From: an uncultured Muribaculaceae bacterium
GTDB lineage: Bacteria > Bacteroidota > Bacteroidia > Bacteroidales > Muribaculaceae
Length of the DNA: 61,719 nt
Direction: 5' to 3'
NCBI GenBank assembly: GCA_947625935.1
Contig: CANQQE010000015.1
Coordinates: forward strand, 1-61,719
Shown: piece after piece, positions 7,545 to 15,599 of the stretch
Numbering within the stretch: position 1 is the first letter of the stretch
Layout of the letters: every line of letters starts with the position of its first letter
The notes under the pieces: model-generated
What the model saw: the letters and a program-made list of their open reading frames with translations, nothing else
Databases searched by the model: none
Told to the model about the DNA's origin: nothing
Translations under genes and position numbers: made by a program

Positions 7545-7575
7545 TTCGATAATCGCTATAAAAGTGTTACCTTTG
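7545..7575 (+). promoter_or_regulatory. Promoter of the polysaccharide operon
   Basis: TACCTTTG (7568-7575) matches the -7 consensus; TTCG (7545-7548), 19 nt upstream, is a one-mismatch -33 element. Transcription would start near 7582 and leave a leader of nearly 190 nt before the ATG at 7769. Confidence 0.6.
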
Positions 7576-7621
7576 CCCCCGCTTTGTTGAAACGGCCGTA
7601 AAGTGGAGAGCGGTTGTTCTT

Positions 7622-7664
7622 GGCGGTTTTTACTAAAATTCACAATAAATAGGTGAAAGCCGCC
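7622..7664 (+). promoter_or_regulatory. Leader stem-loop of the polysaccharide operon
   Basis: GGCGGTTTTTAC (7622-7633) can pair with GTGAAAGCCGCC (7653-7664), a 12-bp stem with two G-U pairs around a 19-nt A/T-rich loop. No T-run follows, so it is not an intrinsic terminator by itself. It lies in the long 5' leader, where Bacteroidales capsule operons are often controlled by antitermination. Confidence 0.5.
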
Positions 7665-7768
7665 GTTAGTTTATAACTGAAATGAATGTCAACGTTTGTT
7701 GTCGCGGCAGGCAAGGACGCTGGCTCTAATTTAATGATTTAATTTAGATTTAATATAATTGTCAAGTT

Positions 7769-10075
7769 ATGGCAAAAGATTTATCTTCTGAAACAATTGA
7801 TATTAAAGGACTTCTGTCGGGCTACATGGCCAAATGGTATTATTTCGCTATCTCGATAGCAGTTTGCGTAGCGTTGGCTTTCCTTTACGGCAAAGTGAAA
7901 AAACCTGAATATGAAGTCAGGGCTAATGTGTTGATTGCTCAGGAGAATAGCAACCCGTTGGCTAATGTCGGCGGTCTAAGCGGTCTTTTCGGATCTAATG
8001 GCAACGTCGACGACGAGGTGTTCATACTGACGTCACACTCGTTGTACCGTGATGTGGTCAAGCAGTTGGGGGCCAATGTCACGCACATAGAGAAAAAAGG
8101 TTTTCTGAACAAGGTGTTCGCTTATCCTGAATTTCCGATTGACATTAAAGTCCCGGCGGGAATGTACGACACGCTCACGGTGGGAATAAACGCCAAAATC
8201 AAAGTTAACGAGGAAGGATTGGCTACTGCGAAATTTAAGGTCAAGCGCGATGTCATCGGGGAGGTGAAAAACGCTCCTCTGCCCGTCACTGTCGAGACCG
8301 CCTACGGTGACTTCACCATAGTCAAGACCAAATCATATCCCGCCGGAGAGGAGGTAAACACCACCATCTCCATGTCGGGCTATGATGCCGCGGCCGAGGA
8401 TCTGGCTCAGGAAATCACTTATGATATCCCCAACCGTCACACCAACGTGATTCTTTTGTCGATGACGACAATCAACCCGACGTTCGGGATGGATGTCTTC
8501 AACGCTGTATTGAAAAAATATAATGAGCGCGGCATGGAAGACCGCACGCTTCAGAGTGAAAAAGACGCCGAGTTCCTTGACGGGCGTCTCAGACTCCTCG
8601 CTCAGGATTTGAATGAGACAGAGGCGACGATACAACAATACAAGCAGAAAAACAATATCGTCGATGTCAAGGCCGAGGCCGCCTATCAAACGACCAAAAA
8701 AGGACAGCTTGAGGCAGCGTTGCTCGATGCAGAGACCCGGCTTGAGATTCTCGGCGTTACCCGCGATTTTATCTCCGACCCTAACAATGCCTACAACCTG
8801 ATACCGGCCTCTCCCGATAACTCGTCGTTGCAGAGCGCCATCGCTTCATACAACGATGTGGTGTTGCGCCGCATGGGACTGATGAATAACGCCAAGGCCA
8901 ACAATGCCGCTTTGAGGCAGATTACAGAGCAGTTGGATGCGATGCGCGCCAATCTTAACACCTCGGTCGATAAGGTGTATCAATCGGCTCAAATCAAGGT
9001 GAGAGACCTCAGAGCGGAAATGGGTTCCACGCAGAGCAGCCTCGGCAAAATTCCGGCGCAGGAACGCGAGTATCTTAATATGCAGCGTCAGCAATCGGTC
9101 AAGCAGCAACTGTATCTGTACCTGTTGCAGCGTCGTGAGGAGACCGCTATGATACTGGCTAATTCAGTGCCAAAAGGTATAATAGTCGATGAGGCGTACA
9201 CGCTCAACGAACCTGTCGGTATGGGTCGTCTGGCGATATTGGTTATCGGTTTGTTCATAGGCTTGATAATCCCGCCGCTGATCATCTACATTCAGAAACT
9301 GCTCCGCAACAAATTCGAGACCCGCGAGGAGGTCGAGCAGCTCACCAATGTGCCCATTATCGGCGAGATGTGTGTGGACCGCAGCGGCCAGTCTCTTGTG
9401 GTGTCGCCCACAAGCACTTCATCGTCGGCTGAATTGTTCCGACTTATAAGGTCAAACGTCACTTTCGTGCTTAACAACCCCAACGACAAGGTTGTGCTTG
9501 TGACATCAAGCTCGTCGGGCGAGGGCAAATCGTTTATTTCAATAAATCTGGCGGCAAGTTTCGCATTGCTCGGCAAGAAGGTGCTTTTAGTGGGTATGGA
9601 CATTCGCAAGCCCCGCCTGTCGCAATACCTCAAGATTCATCCCAAATTCGGGCTGACGCAATATCTTTCGTCAGGTGAGGTAACAATCAGCGATATAATC
9701 AACAAAGAGCCGATGACCAAAAATCTTGATGTCATCGTGGCCGGCCCTGTGCCTCCCAACCCGGGTGAATTACTGACCTCGGAAAAAGTCGACGAGCTGT
9801 TCCATCAGCTCCGCGGAATGTATGACTACGTCATTGTCGACACCGCGCCTATCGGCATGGTCAGCGACACATTCACGCTCAACCGTCTGGCCGACGCCAC
9901 AATATTCGTCACCCGTGTCGCTTCGACCTCGATTTCCGACATCAAGTTCCTCAACGACATCTACCGTCAGGCCCGCTTGAAGAAGCTCTCGCTTATCATC
10001 AACGGCGTAGCCTCCAAGAAAAGCTATGGCTATGGCAACAAGTCAAAGGGTGCATCGGGAGAACGCCATAAATAA
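7769..10075 (+). CDS. wzc: Wzc-type polysaccharide co-polymerase/BY-tyrosine kinase
   Basis: Wzc-type proteins set chain length and drive export of Wzy-dependent polysaccharides, with activity cycled by tyrosine autophosphorylation. The 768-residue protein has an N-terminal Wzz domain with a membrane helix (about 22-41), a long periplasmic helical region with coiled-coil character (about 250-460), a second membrane helix (about 487-507) and a cytoplasmic kinase. The kinase shows Walker A SSSSGEGKS (580-588), Walker A' VLLVGMDIRKPR (605-616) and Walker B YVIVDTAP (687-694). The C-terminal tail is short and carries only two tyrosines (SYGYGNKSKG), fewer than the usual cluster. It is first in the operon. 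Confidence 0.92.
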   Translation: MAKDLSSETIDIKGLLSGYMAKWYYFAISIAVCVALAFLYGKVKKPEYEVRANVLIAQENSNPLANVGGLSGLFGSNGNVDDEVFILTSHSLYRDVVKQLGANVTHIEKKGFLNKVFAYPEFPIDIKVPAGMYDTLTVGINAKIKVNEEGLATAKFKVKRDVIGEVKNAPLPVTVETAYGDFTIVKTKSYPAGEEVNTTISMSGYDAAAEDLAQEITYDIPNRHTNVILLSMTTINPTFGMDVFNAVLKKYNERGMEDRTLQSEKDAEFLDGRLRLLAQDLNETEATIQQYKQKNNIVDVKAEAAYQTTKKGQLEAALLDAETRLEILGVTRDFISDPNNAYNLIPASPDNSSLQSAIASYNDVVLRRMGLMNNAKANNAALRQITEQLDAMRANLNTSVDKVYQSAQIKVRDLRAEMGSTQSSLGKIPAQEREYLNMQRQQSVKQQLYLYLLQRREETAMILANSVPKGIIVDEAYTLNEPVGMGRLAILVIGLFIGLIIPPLIIYIQKLLRNKFETREEVEQLTNVPIIGEMCVDRSGQSLVVSPTSTSSSAELFRLIRSNVTFVLNNPNDKVVLVTSSSSGEGKSFISINLAASFALLGKKVLLVGMDIRKPRLSQYLKIHPKFGLTQYLSSGEVTISDIINKEPMTKNLDVIVAGPVPPNPGELLTSEKVDELFHQLRGMYDYVIVDTAPIGMVSDTFTLNRLADATIFVTRVASTSISDIKFLNDIYRQARLKKLSLIINGVASKKSYGYGNKSKGASGERHK

Positions 10076-10117
10076 GATAAAGGGCTATCGGTATAAATAG
10101 ATCACGGACACGGTCAG

Positions 10118-11470
10118 ATGATTGATAGATATAAGCTCTATTTCCGTACGTTTCTAATCACATTCTGGGTGGCGCAGTGCTTCGGATTCGTGTCTGAGGA
10201 ACTGTTGCCGCCAATTAATGCCCTCCGTTCTCCAGTGTTGTTCCTGTGTGACATGGTGATACTGCTTCTCGGTATCGTCACATTGAGAATAAATCGCAAC
10301 AAGGGTGATAACCGGGTGGTGGGCTCGTTCGCAGTTATTGCCGTGGTCTCGACCCTTTTGGTGAACCGCGAAGGGTTTCTGATGCTGTTTAACGGTATGC
10401 GCGATTTTATCGGTCTGCTTTTCATTCTGCCGATACTGCGTTACTTCTTCACTTGCCGTAAGGGGGGGGAGAGCTATGTGCGGTCGTTTGACCGTCAGTT
10501 AATGGTATACCTTTGGCTGCAAGCGGTCTGCGTTACATGGCAGTTTATCAAATATGGAGCCGGTGATAACGTGGGGGGTACCATGGGAGAAGGGGCTTCG
10601 GGTGTTGTGTCGACCTGTATCTATTTTGTCTCTTTTTACCTGATGACCAAGCGGTGGGATGCAAATAAAAGTTATTTCCACAATCTGTGGAATAATTTCA
10701 TTCTTGTGTTTCTGCTTTATCCGTCGTTTCTCAACGAGACCAAAATCAGTTTCATATTTTTGCTGTGTTACTTCCTGTTGCTGATGAAGCTCGACCGCAC
10801 TGCCGTCAGGAAGTTTGTGGTAGCCATTCCCGCTCTTTTCGCAATATTGGCGATATTGTTCCCAATCTACCTCGATGTCACAGATCAGGATGCCGACAGA
10901 GTGCTATCGGAGGAGTTTTTTGATGATTATCTGTTTGGCGGAGAAGATTTGGATCGCATGGTAGAGGTGGCATTGTTGGTGCAGGACGGCACGATAGAAA
11001 TCGATGCCAGTGATGTGTGGAGCGTCGATATCCCTCGTTTTACAAAGATACTATGGCTGCCGCAGACATTAGAGGATTCGAAAGGCGGGATGATATTCGG
11101 TGCTGGTCTGGGACAGTTCAAAGGTGGCCAATCGGTTGAGATGTCGCGGTTTGCCAAAGATAACCAGTGGGCGTTGCTGGGTTCCCGTCCCTGGTCGTTT
11201 TTTGTGATCGTTCAGCTCGGATTGCTCGGCTTTATCTGGTATATAGCCACTGCCGTCCGGATTTTGAACTATAAGCGGTTGAGTTACGCGTTCGCCAAGA
11301 ATATAAAGATTTATCTGACCGTAATTCTTTTTCTGATTTTGTTTTATAACGAGTCGCTGAGAACTTTCCAGTTTTGCACCATATTGTTCTATATCGCCTT
11401 TTTTGCCTCATTCAAATTTAGCGATGAGGATAAGATGCGATCGACAGATCTTTCGGCTAATCTGATATGA
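10118..11470 (+). CDS. wzy: O-antigen polymerase/ligase-like membrane protein (Wzy)
   Basis: The 450-residue protein is very hydrophobic, with roughly ten to twelve predicted membrane helices and a large loop of about 80-100 residues (about 255-345) that is rich in acidic residues. This arrangement, the FGAGLGQFKGG motif in the loop, and the position directly after wzc identify a Wzy-like polymerase that joins flipped repeat units in the periplasm. Sequence conservation in Wzy is poor, so the call rests on topology and context. It starts 42 nt after wzc, and its stop overlaps the next gene's ATG (ATGA). Confidence 0.72.
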   Translation: MIDRYKLYFRTFLITFWVAQCFGFVSEELLPPINALRSPVLFLCDMVILLLGIVTLRINRNKGDNRVVGSFAVIAVVSTLLVNREGFLMLFNGMRDFIGLLFILPILRYFFTCRKGGESYVRSFDRQLMVYLWLQAVCVTWQFIKYGAGDNVGGTMGEGASGVVSTCIYFVSFYLMTKRWDANKSYFHNLWNNFILVFLLYPSFLNETKISFIFLLCYFLLLMKLDRTAVRKFVVAIPALFAILAILFPIYLDVTDQDADRVLSEEFFDDYLFGGEDLDRMVEVALLVQDGTIEIDASDVWSVDIPRFTKILWLPQTLEDSKGGMIFGAGLGQFKGGQSVEMSRFAKDNQWALLGSRPWSFFVIVQLGLLGFIWYIATAVRILNYKRLSYAFAKNIKIYLTVILFLILFYNESLRTFQFCTILFYIAFFASFKFSDEDKMRSTDLSANLI

Positions 11471-12459
11471 ATAACGACAAACGCCCCGCAATCTCGGTTT
11501 TGATACCGGTTTATAATGTCGAGAAGTATCTTCCCCGCTGCCTTGACTCGGTATTGGGGCAGACGTTTCAGGATTTCGAGATAGTCTGCGTGAACGATGC
11601 GTCGCCCGATAACTCGATGGCGGTTCTGAAACGTTATGCCGAAGCCGACAGCCGTGTGGTCATTATCGACAAGCCACAGAACGAAGGACTTATGATGGCC
11701 CGGCGCACTGGGTATAAAAACGCCCGCGGTGATTATTTTTTCTTCCTCGACAGCGATGATTATCTGCCCAAATACGCGCTGCAAGCACTCTATGACCGGG
11801 CTAATGAAAGTGAGGCGGCCATCACTGTCGGGAATATGGAGCTTGTCAACGAGCAGGGCCGCAAAGTGCTTAGGCCAAGAGCTCGGCGGGTAGGGGCGAC
11901 TTCAAAGAGCTATCTCAAGTGGATGCTCAACTGGGGTTCGCCGTCGCTGTGCGGGTCGTTGTTCAGCCGCACGCTGTTTGACGGGCATGAGTACACTGCT
12001 CTGATGCGTCAAGGCTTTTCAGAAGACAGGATTCTGCTGACCGAGATTCTGACGCGCCGCGAGCCGAAAATAGCGGTATCCGACACGGTGACCTATTATT
12101 ATTGGTTAAACAATGAGTCAATCACGCGTAAGCGTCCGAGCGATAAGTCAGTCACCGAGCAATTCAAGGCACTTTATCTGTGTTATGACATCGTCAATGA
12201 TGCCAAATGGGGCCTCGACGCCGACAACAAGAACTATATCATACGTTATCTGAGCCTGTATGTCGAAAAAGGGTGCAGCCCCGGGCTGTTGAAATCGATT
12301 GACGACAGGAACGCCGATTTCCTGCGTTTCAAGGTGATGAAACGCTATGTAGGGGCGAGGCTTGCCGCGCACACATGGCTGTGCTGCAATATGCCGCTAT
12401 ATAGGCCGGTTATGCATGGTATCAGACTTCTGATAAGGCGGCTGCAAGGCAAGGACTGA
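11467..12459 (+). CDS. Glycosyltransferase family 2
   Basis: A cytoplasmic or membrane-associated GT-A glycosyltransferase that adds a sugar to the lipid-linked repeat unit. Motifs are at the N-terminus: ISVLIPVYNVEKYLPRCLDS, then VNDASPDNS and the metal-binding FFLDSDDYLP. At 330 residues it is the usual size for capsule GT2 enzymes, with a less conserved C-terminal half. It is translationally coupled to the polymerase through a 4-nt overlap. Donor and acceptor cannot be read from sequence. Confidence 0.88.
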   Translation: MNNDKRPAISVLIPVYNVEKYLPRCLDSVLGQTFQDFEIVCVNDASPDNSMAVLKRYAEADSRVVIIDKPQNEGLMMARRTGYKNARGDYFFFLDSDDYLPKYALQALYDRANESEAAITVGNMELVNEQGRKVLRPRARRVGATSKSYLKWMLNWGSPSLCGSLFSRTLFDGHEYTALMRQGFSEDRILLTEILTRREPKIAVSDTVTYYYWLNNESITRKRPSDKSVTEQFKALYLCYDIVNDAKWGLDADNKNYIIRYLSLYVEKGCSPGLLKSIDDRNADFLRFKVMKRYVGARLAAHTWLCCNMPLYRPVMHGIRLLIRRLQGKD

Positions 12460-12504
12460 ACGCACGCACACGATACAGAACCTTCTAAACCATAATATCA
12501 CGAT

Positions 12505-13554
12505 ATGATTGAAAGACAGATTACTGACAAAATAGTCATAGTGGGTACGAGTCCCGAGGGCCGCGGCGGAGTCGCGTCGGTGATAGCGAGCCATCGGAGA
12601 ATGATGGAGTCATTTAATTTCATCAGAATCCATGTCGGCAGCCCTCTTAAATTTCTCTTGCCTTTGACCGGCATTGTCAAATCGTTGCGGTTTTTGCCTC
12701 GCCGCTACAAGGTGGCGCATATCCACTCATCGTCATATTCCGATTTTTATCGCTGCTCGCTTTTCGTGTTGCTGTTCAAGGCTTTGGGCAAGAAGGTAAT
12801 ACTGCATATGCACGGAGCGAATTTCGACAGATTCTATGGTGATGGCCGCGCCTATGTGCGCATGATATTCAGAATGTCGGATGAGGTTCTGGCCGTTTCG
12901 TCGTACTATGCCGATTTCATGCGTTCCCGTCGACTGAACGACAATGTCAGGTGTCTGCACAACGGGATAGCCGGACGGGAGCAGCCCGCCGCACCGGCGC
13001 CCTCAAGAGGCGACGGTGTGACTAATCTGTCGTATTTCGGGGCCATAGATGACCGTAAGGGGATTTTTGACGTGCTTGAGGCGATTGGCGAAAAGCATGA
13101 CTATTTTGCCGACAAGATTCGGCTCCGCATAGGCGGAATTGGTAATCTCCAAAAATTTAATTCTATAATAGAGAAATACGGCCTTCAGGATATTGTGGAA
13201 TATCTCGGCTGGATTGACCCGGCGGGAAAGGAACGGTTGCTGGCGTCGACCGATGTGTTTATCCATCCGTCGCGGTCTGAGTCATTCGGGATCTCGATTC
13301 TGGAGGCAATGGATTTCGGCCTGCCTGTAATAACGACCAATATCGGCGGTATCCCTGATCTTGTATCGGATGGTGTCAACGGTATAGTTGTCGCGCCCGG
13401 CGACAAGCCGCAGATAAGAGAGGCTATAATCCGGCTGATCAATGACCCGGCGTTGCGCAGAGAGCTTGGCGAAAATTCCAGGGCTGCGGCCAAGAAATTT
13501 TATTTTCCTTTCATAGAGCGACAGCTAAAGGAGACTTATCAGTCTCTTTTATAG
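12505..13554 (+). CDS. Glycosyltransferase family 4
   Basis: A 349-residue GT-B retaining glycosyltransferase. The N-terminal domain has the GGVASVIASH loop and the HIHSSSYSDFYR stretch, typical of the acceptor side. The C-terminal nucleotide-sugar domain contains FIHPSRSESFGISILEAMDF, whose two glutamates form the EX7E motif, and PVITTNIGGIPDLV. It sits 45 nt after the GT2 gene and 28 nt before the ATP-grasp gene, all apparently on one transcript. Confidence 0.9.
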   Translation: MIERQITDKIVIVGTSPEGRGGVASVIASHRRMMESFNFIRIHVGSPLKFLLPLTGIVKSLRFLPRRYKVAHIHSSSYSDFYRCSLFVLLFKALGKKVILHMHGANFDRFYGDGRAYVRMIFRMSDEVLAVSSYYADFMRSRRLNDNVRCLHNGIAGREQPAAPAPSRGDGVTNLSYFGAIDDRKGIFDVLEAIGEKHDYFADKIRLRIGGIGNLQKFNSIIEKYGLQDIVEYLGWIDPAGKERLLASTDVFIHPSRSESFGISILEAMDFGLPVITTNIGGIPDLVSDGVNGIVVAPGDKPQIREAIIRLINDPALRRELGENSRAAAKKFYFPFIERQLKETYQSLL

Positions 13555-13582
13555 ATGTGAAATGTAATAAATAAGTAAAACG

Positions 13583-14473
13583 ATGAAAATTATCGAGAAC
13601 TTACCATTACCCTGCCAAAAGGGGATAGGAGCCGTTTCCCGCCATTTTCCGCGGGCGATACTCTCGTTGAGAAACTATATCTGGTCACATAAACTTATCA
13701 ATTGGAAAAACCCCGATACGTTGCAGGAATATGTGTCCAAATTGATAATAGATGCCGCCAAGGACCCCGAAAAACTGCAATCGCTGGCCGATATGGCCGA
13801 TAAGGTCAAAGTCAGGGAATACGTCAGAGAGCGAGTGGGGGAGAAGTATCTGACAAAACTTTACGGACATTGGAAGAAGACTTCGGATGTTGACTGGGAT
13901 GCGCTTCCACAGAAGTTCGCGATAAAGACCAACAATGGATGCGGGACTAACATAATAGTCCGTGATAAATCGAAGCTCGACATAGCCGATGCGCAGCGTA
14001 AGTTGGGCAGGTGGATGGAGTTCCCTTATGGCCAGTTGACCGGCCAGCCCCATTACTGTGCCATAGAGCCTGAGATTTTGGCCGAGGAGCTTCTGGAAAT
14101 CGACGGCGACTCGACAGCACTGCCCGCCGACTACAAATTTTTCTGTTTCAACGGTGAGCCAAAATACATACTCTACTATGAGGGTAGAAGGGTTAACGGC
14201 CACGAGTGTTTTAACGCGGTATATGACACGAACTGGAATCCGGCGGATTCATCGGTCGTCAAAAATCCGGTCACGCACACCGTGCCGCGCCCGGACTCGC
14301 TGGCCGAGATGACCGAGATGGCCAAGGCTTTGAGCAAGGGTATGACGTTTGTGAGGGTGGATATGTACAACATCAACGGCCGCCCGGTGTTTGGCGAAAT
14401 GACGTTCACCCCCGACGTGACTACTAATTTCACGGAGGAGTTTCTCACAAAGATCATGGAGGAAATCAGATAG
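13583..14473 (+). CDS. TupA-like ATP-grasp protein
   Basis: The 296-residue protein resembles the TupA-like ATP-grasp family, named for the teichuronopeptide gene of alkaliphilic Bacillus. Visible features are FAIKTNNGCGTNIIV (ATP-binding loop), the ADYKFFCFNGEPKYI segment, and the C-terminal FVRVDMYNINGRPVFGEMTF motif whose acidic residues usually bind Mg-ATP. ATP-grasp enzymes form C-N bonds from a carboxylate and an amine. With ManNAcA genes in the same locus, an inference is that it attaches an amino compound to a uronic-acid carboxyl. Some relatives are annotated simply as glycosyltransferases. It ends the first operon at a strong terminator. Confidence 0.75.
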   Translation: MKIIENLPLPCQKGIGAVSRHFPRAILSLRNYIWSHKLINWKNPDTLQEYVSKLIIDAAKDPEKLQSLADMADKVKVREYVRERVGEKYLTKLYGHWKKTSDVDWDALPQKFAIKTNNGCGTNIIVRDKSKLDIADAQRKLGRWMEFPYGQLTGQPHYCAIEPEILAEELLEIDGDSTALPADYKFFCFNGEPKYILYYEGRRVNGHECFNAVYDTNWNPADSSVVKNPVTHTVPRPDSLAEMTEMAKALSKGMTFVRVDMYNINGRPVFGEMTFTPDVTTNFTEEFLTKIMEEIR

Positions 14474-14517
14474 AGGCGCATAATAACACCCGCCGTCGGT
14501 CAGCTAATCTGTGATGT

Positions 14518-14559
14518 AACAAAAACAGGGTCCCGCAAAAGCGGGGCCCTGTTTTTGTT
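14518..14559. terminator. Bidirectional terminator between convergent polysaccharide genes
   Basis: AACAAAAACAGGGTCCCGC pairs almost perfectly with GCGGGGCCCTGTTTTTGTT (19 bp) around AAAA. A-tracts and T-tracts flank the G/C core on both sides, so it should stop transcription from the ATP-grasp gene and from the Wza-like gene. Confidence 0.9.
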
Positions 14560-14576
14560 AATGAATTAGTGTCGCC

Positions 14577-15380
14577 TTACTTGACGGTGAGGGCGATGAC
14601 GAGCGACGCGATAACCGAAGCCGCGCTGACCACCGTTGAGATCACCGACACCTTGTAGGCGTTGAACTGGTTGTATTTTGAATTGTCTTTTTGGATTTTG
14701 TTTGGCTCGACGATCACCACGTCGTTCTGCTTGAGGTAGAAATAGGGTGATTCGAGCGTTTTGGAGTCGTTGAGGTTGAAGTGGTGATAGGTGAGTTTTC
14801 CCTTTTCCTCACGAATGAGCATCACATTCTCGCGCTCGCCGTGCACCGTGAGGTCGCCTGCGGCTGCCAAAGCGTCGAGCAGGGTGAAACGCTGGGTCTT
14901 GACTTGTTTGACTCCGGGAGCGTTGACTTCACCGAGGACGTTGACACGGAAACTCAGCAACTCCACGCGTACAATCGGATTCTCCACATCAGCACTTATG
15001 CGTCCTTCAAGATATTTCGTAAGTTCCTGGACGGTCATGCCCTCAACATGAAGTTTGCCGAGTACTGGAAATACTATATCGCCTTCGTCGTCAACAAGAT
15101 AGGTCTGTTGCATCGGTTGGACGTTGACTGACGCGTTGGCTCGCTGTGACGGGTTGACGAGAGGAAGATTGTACTCGGCCGTGGCCGTCGGAACGAGGGA
15201 GTTGACAGTTATCATCAGCTCATCGTCGGGGACGATTTTAATCTGATATGACCCAACAGGTATGCTGCCGTCCGTGTTGGCTTTGAGATCCTCAAAATAA
15301 GTTAACGAGGTCTTGGACGAGCTGCATGAGGTGAATATCATAATCAAGGCCGAGGCTAAAACTGCGAGTTTGCTTCTCAT
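14577..15380 (-). CDS. Wza-like polysaccharide export lipoprotein
   Basis: Wza-type proteins form the outer-membrane channel for polysaccharide export. The start is set to the ATG at 15380 (MRSKLAVLASAL) rather than an upstream TTG. The product of 267 residues has a signal peptide with lipobox FTSC (Cys19), a poly-export domain (about 30-125, with GSYQIKIVPDDELMITV and DDEGDIVFPVLGKLHVEG), an SLBB-like domain (VNVLGEVNAPGVKQV, TLLDALAAAGD), and a C-terminal hydrophobic helix (about 240-265). It is shorter than E. coli Wza. It is on the opposite strand to the rest of the locus and has its own promoter. Confidence 0.88.
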   Translation of the reverse strand: MRSKLAVLASALIMIFTSCSSSKTSLTYFEDLKANTDGSIPVGSYQIKIVPDDELMITVNSLVPTATAEYNLPLVNPSQRANASVNVQPMQQTYLVDDEGDIVFPVLGKLHVEGMTVQELTKYLEGRISADVENPIVRVELLSFRVNVLGEVNAPGVKQVKTQRFTLLDALAAAGDLTVHGERENVMLIREEKGKLTYHHFNLNDSKTLESPYFYLKQNDVVIVEPNKIQKDNSKYNQFNAYKVSVISTVVSAASVIASLVIALTVK

Positions 15381-15475
15381 CTTAAAAATCAATTTTTGTG
15401 AATTACTGTTTTTTATATTGAAATTAACGGCTTTTGTCGGCCTTTATTGTGACCGGCCGGATAATTTGGTGAGCG

Positions 15476-15507
15476 CAAAGTTAGTCAATATATTCAACAC
15501 GGGCAAA
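15476..15507 (-). promoter_or_regulatory. Promoter of the Wza-like gene
   Basis: On the minus strand TTTG (15504-15507) is followed after exactly 20 nt by TAACTTTG (15476-15483), a full consensus match. The leader would be about 90 nt. Confidence 0.75.
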
Positions 15508-15541
15508 CGCCGCCAACCGGAGATGATGGATTTGATGGCGA

Positions 15542-15573
15542 TTTGTCGGTATGGCAATTTTTCCGTAATTTTG
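15542..15573 (+). promoter_or_regulatory. Promoter of the flippase operon
   Basis: TTTG (15542-15545), 20 nt, then TAATTTTG (15566-15573) match the Bacteroidetes consensus fully. Transcription should begin near 15580, which excludes upstream alternative start codons and supports the flippase ATG at 15600. Confidence 0.8.
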
Positions 15574-15599
15574 CATCAGTAAATTCTCACACTATCGCA

